A DNA stretch of 23,020 bases from a virus. The position numbers were made by a program, and so were the translations under genes. Location: the IMG/VR virus record IMGVR_UViG_3300012356_000006, positions 1-23,020 of that record. One strand, written 5' to 3'. Of this stretch, positions 1 through 6,382 are shown one piece after another. Positions within the stretch are counted from its first letter, which is position 1; every line of letters begins with the position of its first letter. A model generated the notes under the pieces. That model was not told where the DNA came from, did no database searches, and was given only the letters and a program-made list of their open reading frames with translations.

Positions 1-1484
1 GCCGCTCCATCGTAGTAGCCGGTTTTGTAGAGGTACAACCGCCCGAACTCATTCAAGAGGCGGGTTGCGTCAATGTTGTCAGGCAGTGGCTGCGTGCGAT
101 CTGCGAGATGACCCCAATCCATTCCCTTCAACTGCTCCTGCAAGTAGTTGTTGCGGTAAATTTTCGGATTGTTGGGCTTCTCATTGCCGACGTTGGCACC
201 TTCTACCAGTGACTGGCGTTGTGGTGCGGGTTGTGAAGCCATGAAAGCCTTTTTCATCTCTTCCAGCTTAGCGTCAAACGCTTTTTGCTGTTCGGCAAGT
301 TTGGCGTCTAGCGCCTCTTGCAGTTTCTCTTCCGGTGTCTTTGGAGGCTGGACAGTGTGACCTGCCTCCTCAAGTAGTTTCTTTGCCTCTTCGAGGGTCA
401 TACTGTTTTCCTCCTGTGGAATAGGTTGTAAATTTTCCTGTGGATCGTCGCCATCGTTCATGCCGTCGTCACCTGCCATATCGCCAGAGGCGCATTCGAT
501 GCCGAGGGCTTCTGCAAGTTTGTCGTGAGCAGCATCCATCTGCTCTTGAGTCGCTGCTGAGAATTTGCGCCCTGCCTCTTTTGCCATGCCGCCAGGAGCG
601 CATGGACGGCCCTGCGCATTAGCAATGTGATCGTGAATTTCTTGGAGCTTGCCAGTCTCGACTACAGCGTGTTTGGGGGCTTCTTGTAAGGGTTGCTCTT
701 CCAACAAAAGCAGAGCGGTGGGCGTCTCGAAAATCTCGCTCAGCGTTTGCGGTTCGGCACTTTCAAGCACCACATCCTCAACTGTTACCGTCTCTATGCC
801 TGGGGTTGTGGTGAAATCAATGCCTTGTAACCGGAGGTCATCACCTGTTACGAACGGTAGCCCGCTCTCTTGGCTCAATTTGAGGATAGCCCCGCTAGCG
901 CGTAGGGAAGTTTTGAGGTAGCCATGCTTCGCGAGGGTGGCAGCTTCACGGCCTGTCGTAGTGTCTGGCATATCGATGTTTGCCCATGCATCCCCACCTT
1001 CCTCCCACACCTTCGTGATTTTGCCAGCAAGCTTCAGGCTGTTGTCGTTGTCAGCTTCACCATGAGAGATATAGCAAGTGAGCGGGTCAGCTCCTGGCGT
1101 GCTGAGTGCAAGCTGAGCTGAACAGACCAACTTCGATACAGCTTCCTGGGGATAGATGCGACCATTGCGAGATTTTGCGCCATAGCTGAGAAACTTGGTT
1201 TTCAGGGAGGCTACACGTGGTTTAGGAGTAAAGGTTGTTGAGGGAGATACGCTTTCTGTGGATGTAGCAGGGAGAGACGATGTAAAGCCTAATCGTTTGG
1301 CAATGGATTTAACTTTCGCCCGTACTGCGTCGGCATCAGCAGCGTGACCTGCTAAATCCCATGCATCCGGTACGTCAGAGGCATCTTTAATCGGAAAGCT
1401 GCCATTAGGCCCTGCGCAATTGTCAGGGTGAGACTTGAAGTATGCCGCCTTTGCCGCATCTGTCCACTTCGCTTCATAGAGCAT
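1..1484 (-). CDS. Prohead protease fused in frame to a probable major capsid protein (3' end outside window)
   Basis: The frame is open from ATG 1484 to the left edge (494 codons, incomplete). Residues 1-66 look like the small domain often found on phage capsid proteases (WDLAGHA, KRLGF). Residues 95-240 resemble a T4-gp21-type prohead protease: SRNGRIYPQE at 105, ISHGEADND with probable catalytic His141, and KTSLRASG with probable nucleophile Ser193. Residues 300-330 hold an Ala-rich helix (RKFSAATQEQMDAAH). From Met362 a coiled coil (TLEEAKKLLEEAG, repeated DAKLxE) leads into a sequence like a capsid N-terminus, so it may be a scaffold/delta domain plus capsid shell. The protease would cut the scaffold during head maturation. 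GAGGAG lies 12 nt before ATG 1484, a long spacing; an in-frame stop at 1527-1529 limits extension. The capsid identity is inferred because the shell domain is cut off. Confidence 0.75.
   Translation of the reverse strand, partial: MLYEAKWTDAAKAAYFKSHPDNCAGPNGSFPIKDASDVPDAWDLAGHAADADAVRAKVKSIAKRLGFTSSLPATSTESVSPSTTFTPKPRVASLKTKFLSYGAKSRNGRIYPQEAVSKLVCSAQLALSTPGADPLTCYISHGEADNDNSLKLAGKITKVWEEGGDAWANIDMPDTTTGREAATLAKHGYLKTSLRASGAILKLSQESGLPFVTGDDLRLQGIDFTTTPGIETVTVEDVVLESAEPQTLSEIFETPTALLLLEEQPLQEAPKHAVVETGKLQEIHDHIANAQGRPCAPGGMAKEAGRKFSAATQEQMDAAHDKLAEALGIECASGDMAGDDGMNDGDDPQENLQPIPQEENSMTLEEAKKLLEEAGHTVQPPKTPEEKLQEALDAKLAEQQKAFDAKLEEMKKAFMASQPAPQRQSLVEGANVGNEKPNNPKIYRNNYLQEQLKGMDWGHLADRTQPLPDNIDATRLLNEFGRLYLYKTGYYDGA
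399..416 (-). promoter_or_regulatory. Internal ribosome binding site and in-frame start inside the protease-capsid frame
   Basis: On the minus strand a full AGGAGG is followed by 8 nt (aaaacagt) and an in-frame ATG at 401 (Met362 of the long product). This is a better ribosome site than the one before ATG 1484. It falls at the domain border, just before the coiled-coil scaffold region. It suggests that the scaffold/capsid part is also made separately, as lambda Nu3 is made inside gene C. Confidence 0.65.
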
Positions 1485-1559
1485 GAAAAAAGACCACTCC
1501 TCAATCTGAGAAATGGCCTCGATGGGTTATCCCGTTATGGCTCTGGTTGTATTGCTTTG

Positions 1560-1588
1560 ACTATAACATATAATTAGGGGTTATGCAA
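1560..1588 (-). promoter_or_regulatory. Possible promoter for the protease-capsid gene
   Basis: On the minus strand TTGCAT (1588-1583) and TATAGT (1565-1560) are separated by 17 nt. The -10 matches consensus at 5 of 6 positions and the -35 at 3 of 6. The predicted start near 1553 leaves a leader of about 70 nt before ATG 1484. The site fills most of the 113-nt gap after the upstream gene, one of the larger gaps in the head region. Confidence 0.4.
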
Positions 1589-1597
1589 GTGCGTGGT

Positions 1598-1879
1598 TTA
1601 TAATGGCTCCCAAACACACATACTGGTATCATCTATCCCAAAACTATTGAGAGCATGGAGCATTTCCGACGGGGTGCAACTTGCCCACCGTTCCATGAGA
1701 CCCTTGGTCGTGATGTGCATCACATCGTACCGCTTGATGATCGTGCCAGGGTCTTCAGGGTGACGAAGAGGCAACAGAAAAGAGAGTTCTTGTACAATCA
1801 GCTCTGTTGCGCCGTCAAGATGAGTAGTGGCTTTATTGCCGCTACTTCTAGCAATGGCAGTATGTAAGGTCATGCTCAT
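1598..1879 (-). CDS. Hypothetical protein, 93 aa
   Basis: Unrecognised soluble protein. The start ATG 1879 overlaps the upstream stop as ATGA, which implies translational coupling. The N-terminal half is Ala/Thr-rich, the middle has a mixed hydrophobic strand pattern (IIKRYDVMHITTKGLMERW), and no metal-binding or membrane motif is visible. It is the last gene before the promoter-like gap leading to the protease-capsid gene. No function can be given. Confidence 0.6.
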   Translation of the reverse strand: MSMTLHTAIARSSGNKATTHLDGATELIVQELSFLLPLRHPEDPGTIIKRYDVMHITTKGLMERWASCTPSEMLHALNSFGIDDTSMCVWEPL

Positions 1880-2229
1880 TTTCTGTTCACATTCTGAAGC
1901 TCACTTATCATCTCAGGAGTAAGTCGAAATGCCTCTTCAGATAACTCTAAGAGCATCTTATCAAATGCAGTAGGTAAGTTCTTTCGCTCTACCATATTCG
2001 CACTCTCGACTTGATACATCCCTACGTTCATCGCAGAAAACATGACAACACCCTTTTCATCGATGATTTCAAACTCATAGATATTGTGAAACGTTGCCTT
2101 ATACCCTGCTTCAGATGCTTCCTCTGGCGTATCGAATACCTCTTCACTTGTGTAAGTTCCACCATCAAAACATCCTTGTGGGTCTATATCAGTACAGTCA
2201 GGACATGAGAGACGATATCGGTACTTCAT
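1876..2229 (-). CDS. Hypothetical protein, 117 aa, with N-terminal CxxC
   Basis: Start chosen at ATG 2229, 6 nt after GGAG; a TTG one codon upstream is less likely. The N-terminus has CPDC followed by another Cys (DPQGCF) and a TYTSEEVFDTPEEASEAG segment, a pattern seen in small proteins that present an amphipathic helix after a zinc-knuckle-like strand. The centre is beta-rich (YEFEIIDEKGVVMFSAMN) and the C-terminus helical. The stop overlaps the next start (ATGA). Function unknown. Confidence 0.65.
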   Translation of the reverse strand: MKYRYRLSCPDCTDIDPQGCFDGGTYTSEEVFDTPEEASEAGYKATFHNIYEFEIIDEKGVVMFSAMNVGMYQVESANMVERKNLPTAFDKMLLELSEEAFRLTPEMISELQNVNRK

Positions 2230-2362
2230 CAAGTTCTCCCATCAGATACATTCGTTCCTCAAGAGCATCAAGCAAAGCAGGCTCTTCATCCTCATAGAAC
2301 ATCAGGTATTCATACAAGGCGGGGTCACTTGACCATAGCTCATTGAGCCATTCTTCACTCAT
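2198..2362 (-). CDS. Small acidic hypothetical protein, 54 aa
   Basis: ATG 2362 follows AGGAG by 8 nt, and its first bases overlap the upstream stop (ATGA). The protein is strongly acidic and aromatic (SEEWLNELW, FYEDEEPALLDALEERM) and probably helical. Its 3' end overlaps the next gene start by about 30 nt and contains that gene's ribosome site. No family recognised; the acidity could suit a nucleic-acid mimic, but that is speculation. Confidence 0.5.
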   Translation of the reverse strand: MSEEWLNELWSSDPALYEYLMFYEDEEPALLDALEERMYLMGELDEVPISSLMS

Positions 2363-2532
2363 CGTCTGCTCTCCTGTTGTAGCAAAACAGCAATCCTACC
2401 CATATGCCAGGCGCATAGCGGATACTGCTTATTGCGCCACCGATAGACATACTCTACAGGCTTTTTATAGCAAAACGCACGCTTGCCAATGCCGAGAATA
2501 CGATACACACGCTGAGAGGTGCAATGTTGCAT
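2359..2532 (-). CDS. Small basic hypothetical protein, 57 aa
   Basis: ATG 2532 lies 6 nt after AGGAG; an upstream in-frame GTG at 2571 has no such site. The product is basic, with three cysteines and three histidines and a segment KKPVEYVYRWRNKQYPLC that could form a small zinc- or nucleic-acid-binding fold. It overlaps the next gene by ATGA and belongs to the run of tiny genes between portal and capsid. Function unknown. Confidence 0.5.
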   Translation of the reverse strand: MQHCTSQRVYRILGIGKRAFCYKKPVEYVYRWRNKQYPLCAWHMGRIAVLLQQESRR

Positions 2533-2545
2533 GATACGCTCCTGT

Positions 2546-2800
2546 CTATGCTGTTTCCACCATTGTACCACGCAATTCTTGCCAGGTCAGCAAGTGCTGT
2601 ATATCCGACCGTCTATCCCATAGCACAATCCCTTGCTCAGAGCGATACGCCAACAGCCGACGTGTCACGCTAGAGCGGATCGGCTGCAGCTCACCTTTGT
2701 CGATGGTTGGAGCAGGTTGCACGTAGAGAGCAGGACATGCATGCACCTGGGTGATCGTGCTCAAGAATGCATGGCAGGCTGGACACTGGCGACTATTCAC
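2546..2800 (-). CDS. Hypothetical protein, 84 aa, CPAC motif
   Basis: GTG 2800 is preferred because GGGAGG ends 6 nt upstream; ATG 2806 abuts that Shine-Dalgarno directly and would add two residues. A CPAC knuckle near the N-terminus and a later HACPAL could make an incomplete zinc site. The C-terminal half has strands (LLAYRSEQGIVLWDRR) and an HLLTWQELRGTMVE helix resembling small phage accessory folds. It overlaps the preceding 30-aa frame by a few bases. Function unknown. Confidence 0.5.
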   Translation of the reverse strand: MNSRQCPACHAFLSTITQVHACPALYVQPAPTIDKGELQPIRSSVTRRLLAYRSEQGIVLWDRRSDIQHLLTWQELRGTMVETA

Positions 2801-2885
2801 TCGCATCCTCCCATATCCGACGCCACAACTCTATAAATTCACTTTCCGTCATGACAATAATGCTAAGCTGGTACTCGTCTTCCAT
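2793..2885 (-). CDS. Possible 30-aa micro-protein
   Basis: ATG 2885 follows a strong AAGGAGG by 4 nt, so ribosomes probably load here. The short acidic peptide (MEDEYQLSIIVMTESEF, then ELWRRIWEDASE) ends inside the next gene's ribosome site, so it may be a leader peptide that couples translation. It shares SIIVMTE with the N-terminus of the neighbouring 71-aa protein, through a repeated DNA motif. Confidence 0.4.
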   Translation of the reverse strand: MEDEYQLSIIVMTESEFIELWRRIWEDASE

Positions 2886-3078
2886 CAATCCTCCTTTTTG
2901 CCTCGTTGCGAAACCATGTGCATAGTAGAGTTATCATCGTGGTGCATACCTGCTCTTCGTTGCAAAAGTCGCATTCGATCACATGCGATACACATCGACC
3001 AAATTGCATTTCGCACATCTTTTCTAGTCTCTCTCTGGTAATTTCTTGCTCTGTCATGACAATAATAGATACGTCCAT
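2863..3078 (-). CDS. Hypothetical protein, 71 aa
   Basis: ATG 3078 overlaps the upstream stop (TGATG), pointing to coupling; there is no close Shine-Dalgarno. A second in-frame ATG follows at VMTEQE. The protein begins with the SIIVMTE stretch, continues with a charged helix (EQEITRERLEKMCEM) and has a CDFCNEEQVC cluster that could bind a metal. The tail is basic. It is not assigned to a family. Confidence 0.5.
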   Translation of the reverse strand: MDVSIIVMTEQEITRERLEKMCEMQFGRCVSHVIECDFCNEEQVCTTMITLLCTWFRNEAKRRIDGRRVPA

Positions 3079-3290
3079 CAGTTTAACAACCTCGATTTAT
3101 CTTCTATAGGATGGGTTACAGAGCCATCAACAATACGGTTCACTCTATACTGACCAGCAGGAAACACGATACTTCCAGCATTATCAATAGCTGCTTGAAT
3201 GGATGCCGTATCATCGTGAATACCATCACCATAAACAGGGATAATAGCATAGCCAAGGGCTTCCACTAAAGCACGAATTAACTCTTCCAT
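3078..3290 (-). CDS. Short pectate-lyase-like N-terminal segment, 70 aa
   Basis: GGAGG lies 5 nt before ATG 3290. Residues 15-50 match the entry motif of pectate-lyase/tailspike beta-helix proteins: YGDGIHDDTASIQAAID followed by a VFPAGQYRV strand. In that family this motif starts a beta helix of several hundred residues that binds or cuts polysaccharide. Here the frame stops after about one turn (SRLLN), so it is either a decayed remnant of a tailspike or a small stand-alone protein. The intact start site and coupled downstream start suggest it is still translated. Enzyme activity is unlikely without the rest of the helix. Confidence 0.6.
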   Translation of the reverse strand: MEELIRALVEALGYAIIPVYGDGIHDDTASIQAAIDNAGSIVFPAGQYRVNRIVDGSVTHPIEDKSRLLN

Positions 3291-3542
3291 CTAGTCCTCC
3301 CTACTATCGAAGTACTTATTCGTGCTCCATACCTGCCTAGGTATCATGCGCCTGATTGGGCTTTGTCTTGCGATCTCGTTTAGCGTGGCCTGATGAAACT
3401 GTATAAGCTCTTGAACATTCATCGCTTTGATACGAGCGGTATATTCTCGCAACTTCTCAGGGTTTCCATCGTGATGACACCAATATTGAGCAAGAGCACG
3501 AATATGAGCACGACGTTCACGCTTGGCTTGTTTGTGGTTCAT
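3291..3542 (-). CDS. Hypothetical basic helical protein, 83 aa
   Basis: ATG 3542 overlaps the upstream stop (ATGA). The product is Lys/Arg/His-rich, with helices such as HKQAKRERRAHIRALAQYW and EKLREYTARIKAMNVQEL, and ends basic to acidic. The composition suits nucleic-acid or capsid-protein contact, but no motif settles this. The stop is followed directly by the ribosome site and start of the pectate-lyase-like gene. Confidence 0.55.
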   Translation of the reverse strand: MNHKQAKRERRAHIRALAQYWCHHDGNPEKLREYTARIKAMNVQELIQFHQATLNEIARQSPIRRMIPRQVWSTNKYFDSRED

Positions 3543-3826
3543 ATATCCCTGTAAGGAGCTAAGATACTGACAAACGATTTAGGCAGATCAGCATCGATTA
3601 CCACAGGATTACCAGCGCAATACACATCAAGCAGTCTCAATATCTGCCCTTTTTCTCTCTCAGGCCAACTCTCTGCGAGGAGTGCGACCAGGCCAGCTAG
3701 CACATAATCACGTCCATACATCTCGTGTTCGTCGTCCTCATCTTCTGCTTCGTCCTGTAGAGCAAGCCTCATAGCCTGCTCAACTTCAGCGAGGGTATGA
3801 TACACAGGTAAATCTTTTATTGGCAT
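3539..3826 (-). CDS. Hypothetical protein, 95 aa
   Basis: ATG 3826 directly follows the portal stop codon, with AGGAG 9 nt upstream inside the portal gene. The N-terminal half is very acidic (QDEAEDEDDEHEMYG) and the C-terminal half is helical and hydrophobic (LAGLVALLAESWPEREKGQILRL is split around a Trp-Pro turn). The next start overlaps its stop (ATGA). Its position just after the portal suggests a head-completion or accessory role, which is inference from order only. Confidence 0.55.
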   Translation of the reverse strand: MPIKDLPVYHTLAEVEQAMRLALQDEAEDEDDEHEMYGRDYVLAGLVALLAESWPEREKGQILRLLDVYCAGNPVVIDADLPKSFVSILAPYRDI

Positions 3827-6088
3827 CTATGATTGCTCCTTTGGCTTCTCCGTTGGGATTGTTTCGCATTCACAATTCGGGTGCGCAGGCTCTAGGATCG
3901 CGCCATTCGGGAAAGCTTCGCCTACTTTGCGCACCTCTCCATCATTGGCAAAGCACAGGTCGCAGGCATTCGATTGACTGAGCCATTTGAGGTATTCGAC
4001 GCCCTGATCGCGGTACTCCTGTAAGCGTTTGTCGAGGTTATCAGGCGACCAATCGACTTGTTGAGCGGATGTATCTGCGCTCTCCTTTGGTTGTGCTGTA
4101 CCCATCCTGGAGTATGTCCGATCATCTCCAATGGCAAGACAAAGCTGATCGAATACAAGCGGTACATTTGGCACGCTCTCTACTGGAAGAGGCGCATCAG
4201 CATCGATATAGGCTAATGTGATGTGAGGCGTAAAGTCAAAATCGTTCGCAACATTCACACCGGTATCACTAAGGCGTTGTACCAATGCAGCACGCCACGC
4301 GACAAGCCCTGGCACGTTTACGAGAGCGATAACAGGAGAGAGATTATCTGAACTATCCGAAGGTGTAAACCGTCCTAGCCCGCCTGTAGCTCCTTCAAGC
4401 GGCATAGACTTTGCAGCAAACGATGCAAGCTCTTGTTTGAGTTGGTCTATGTTGAGCGTGACCTCGTTCTTATCGCCCAGGAAAGCCAGGGTCACATGCA
4501 TATCTTGAGGAGGCTCACCATTGGGTAAAGCAAGCTGTGAAGCCGTATCCGGATCGAGCATAAACGCGATCATCATGCCGGTATGCTGTTCGACAATCTG
4601 CAATCTTTCCTTTGCTGGCTTCTGCTGTGGAGGTTGTTGTTGTGCTTGCGGTGGCTGTCCAGGAGCCTGTAGCGGAGCAGGTACGGGTTGAGGCGGCTCT
4701 TTGGCCTGTTCGGCTTTCGTTTGCGCTAAGTCAGCGTTGGCTTTTTGTTGTTGGAGCGTCACTGATGCTGTTTGCCTCTGTTCGTCTGCTAGTTCACCCA
4801 TTCTTTCGAGAGGAATAACTTCACGGCCAGAGACGATGATAGGTATTGAGCCGATCTCTTTGGGGTAAGGAGTCTTACCAGAGTCTTGCCGCTCTTCATC
4901 AGGCGTTGACAGCCCGCTAAAGATGCGTTTTTGCTGTACCTCGACTATTTGGGTATCACTCCTATAGTCAGCGTACTTCGTATTGACAATCCAGTCCGTG
5001 ATACCCAGCACGCCGACTACTATCCTTTGGTTGAATTCTTCAAGAATAAGCTGCTTGATGGGGTCAACGGTATTGAGACGAAGGGATTTATCCTGGTCTT
5101 CACCAGATCCGCCTCCGATGTTGCCACTCTCGATAATGCCAATCGCCGCAGGTGGGACACCATAGCCTGCTAAGATTTCCTCACGAGAGAACACCCGCCC
5201 ACCGTGGAAGTCTATATCAATTGGCCCTTTACCATACTCGTGAAGCTGCGCTCCTCCCCACATGACCGGCGGCACATGAGCATTCTGTTCGCCTGTGTAG
5301 TTCTCTTTGTAGAATTTGACGAACGTTCTAGCGTCGTCAACATCGCTCTCAGGCCCTAATTGTATCCATGCGCTGGGCCTAGTACCCTTCCTGAAAAACA
5401 TTTGAGACCAATCCACCATCGACTTATCAGCATAGGTTGGATTGACCAACTTCTCTATAGGCGAGAAGCTAATCATCTTGGCACGTTTGGAGGGAAGCCA
5501 CCATCTGATTATCTGCTCCGGCTTGAACTGTACCTTTTTATTGCTCTGAGTGAGCATCTGGGTATATCCAAGGATAGTGCCGTGTTCATCAAGCTGGTAG
5601 GTTATCGTTGGGCAGTCCAGGGAATGAAGTTGAGGAAACAAGCCACCAGGGACAATCTCTGCATAGCTTTCTCCATAGATTTCGAGATCGTCGGATGTCG
5701 CACGAAGGAAGCGCAATAATTTGACAGCAAGACAGAACTCTTTCAGGCGATCATGTGTGTCTTGCTGCCCCTTGCCGTGCTTTACCTCTTCGAGATGCCA
5801 TCCGCCAGACGTGAACCGCTTGCTAATCACATCTACGCAGGCACTAACCCAGGTATTGCCCTCGTACACACGATAGAGCGTATCTTTCCGCTCGTACTCG
5901 CTCAAGGGGCGCTGATCTCTCGCTTGCCCCATACCTTCGTTTTCATCCCATGCCAAGCTGAGCGATTGCGGCCCCTTGCTGCTAGACTTCGTAGCAGCTT
6001 GTGTAACTTTCTTTGTGGGCTTGGGCGCAGCTTCTACCAGGGGCTGGACTAATTGCAACGTACCCCGCGGGCGTCTTTTATTCGTCAT
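3827..6088 (-). CDS. Phage portal protein fused to a 2H phosphoesterase domain and a MuF-like tail
   Basis: 753 aa, well above the 400-500 aa of a simple portal. Residues 60-435 are a portal (ERKDTLYRVYEGNTWVSACV near the start; FSREEILAGYGVPPAAIG near 299-316, a typical portal segment), which would form the dodecameric DNA gate on the head. Residues 440-495 are a Gln/Pro-rich linker. Residues 503-665 are a 2H phosphoesterase/2'-5' RNA ligase-like domain with both HxT motifs, HVTLAF at 531 and HITLAY at 622. Residues 690-745 resemble the MuF/minor-head C-terminus: C709-x2-C712 and HPNCEC with H736, C739, C741. In the family, 2H domains cleave 2'-5' or cyclic phosphodiester bonds (for example the anti-CBASS enzyme Acb1). 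The substrate here is unknown. Two membrane mini-genes and TerL precede it. Confidence 0.85.
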   Translation of the reverse strand: MTNKRRPRGTLQLVQPLVEAAPKPTKKVTQAATKSSSKGPQSLSLAWDENEGMGQARDQRPLSEYERKDTLYRVYEGNTWVSACVDVISKRFTSGGWHLEEVKHGKGQQDTHDRLKEFCLAVKLLRFLRATSDDLEIYGESYAEIVPGGLFPQLHSLDCPTITYQLDEHGTILGYTQMLTQSNKKVQFKPEQIIRWWLPSKRAKMISFSPIEKLVNPTYADKSMVDWSQMFFRKGTRPSAWIQLGPESDVDDARTFVKFYKENYTGEQNAHVPPVMWGGAQLHEYGKGPIDIDFHGGRVFSREEILAGYGVPPAAIGIIESGNIGGGSGEDQDKSLRLNTVDPIKQLILEEFNQRIVVGVLGITDWIVNTKYADYRSDTQIVEVQQKRIFSGLSTPDEERQDSGKTPYPKEIGSIPIIVSGREVIPLERMGELADEQRQTASVTLQQQKANADLAQTKAEQAKEPPQPVPAPLQAPGQPPQAQQQPPQQKPAKERLQIVEQHTGMMIAFMLDPDTASQLALPNGEPPQDMHVTLAFLGDKNEVTLNIDQLKQELASFAAKSMPLEGATGGLGRFTPSDSSDNLSPVIALVNVPGLVAWRAALVQRLSDTGVNVANDFDFTPHITLAYIDADAPLPVESVPNVPLVFDQLCLAIGDDRTYSRMGTAQPKESADTSAQQVDWSPDNLDKRLQEYRDQGVEYLKWLSQSNACDLCFANDGEVRKVGEAFPNGAILEPAHPNCECETIPTEKPKEQS

Positions 6089-6101
6089 CTTCTATCTATC
6101 C

Positions 6102-6224
6102 TCAATTCATCGCATTCAGCATCATGACCATCATGTATGCCGTACCCAGCACTACCAGCACCACAAACACATATGCCAGCACCACGCGCCATGTTGGCTC
6201 ATCTAGTTCTTCATCTTCGTCCAT
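6102..6224 (-). CDS. One-helix membrane mini-protein, 40 aa
   Basis: Two adjacent ATGs (6227, 6224); 6224 sits 6 nt after AGGAG and is preferred. An acidic N-terminus (DEDEELDEPTW) is followed by one transmembrane helix (VVLAYVFVVLVVLGTAYMM) with Met-rich ends. The Shine-Dalgarno overlaps the stop of the upstream membrane gene. Its place between TerL and portal and its size would allow a holin- or spanin-like role, but no lysin is seen next to it. Confidence 0.55.
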   Translation of the reverse strand: MDEDEELDEPTWRVVLAYVFVVLVVLGTAYMMVMMLNAMN

Positions 6225-6233
6225 CATTTGCTC

Positions 6234-6371
6234 CTACTGAAATATATGAAAGACAGCAGCACATATCATAAATCCAATAAGCAGAGCAGTTAAGACAAGA
6301 ACTATCTTAACCCGTAACCAGAACCTCCGCTCACGTGCCCCATGATAAATAACATGGTATTCTTTTCTCAT
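6234..6371 (-). CDS. One-helix membrane mini-protein, 45 aa
   Basis: ATG 6371 is 6 nt after AGGAG, just downstream of the TerL stop. The N-terminal 20 residues are basic (HGARERRFWLRV), then one helix (KIVLVLTALLIGFMICAAVF) spans the membrane; by the positive-inside rule the N-terminus is cytoplasmic. Its stop codon forms part of the next Shine-Dalgarno, so the two membrane genes are coupled. Function unknown. Confidence 0.55.
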   Translation of the reverse strand: MRKEYHVIYHGARERRFWLRVKIVLVLTALLIGFMICAAVFHIFQ

Positions 6372-6382
6372 CACTTGCTCCT

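Noticed and set aside
5360-5719. 119-codon plus-strand frame
   Set aside because: Shadow of the portal gene on the opposite strand.
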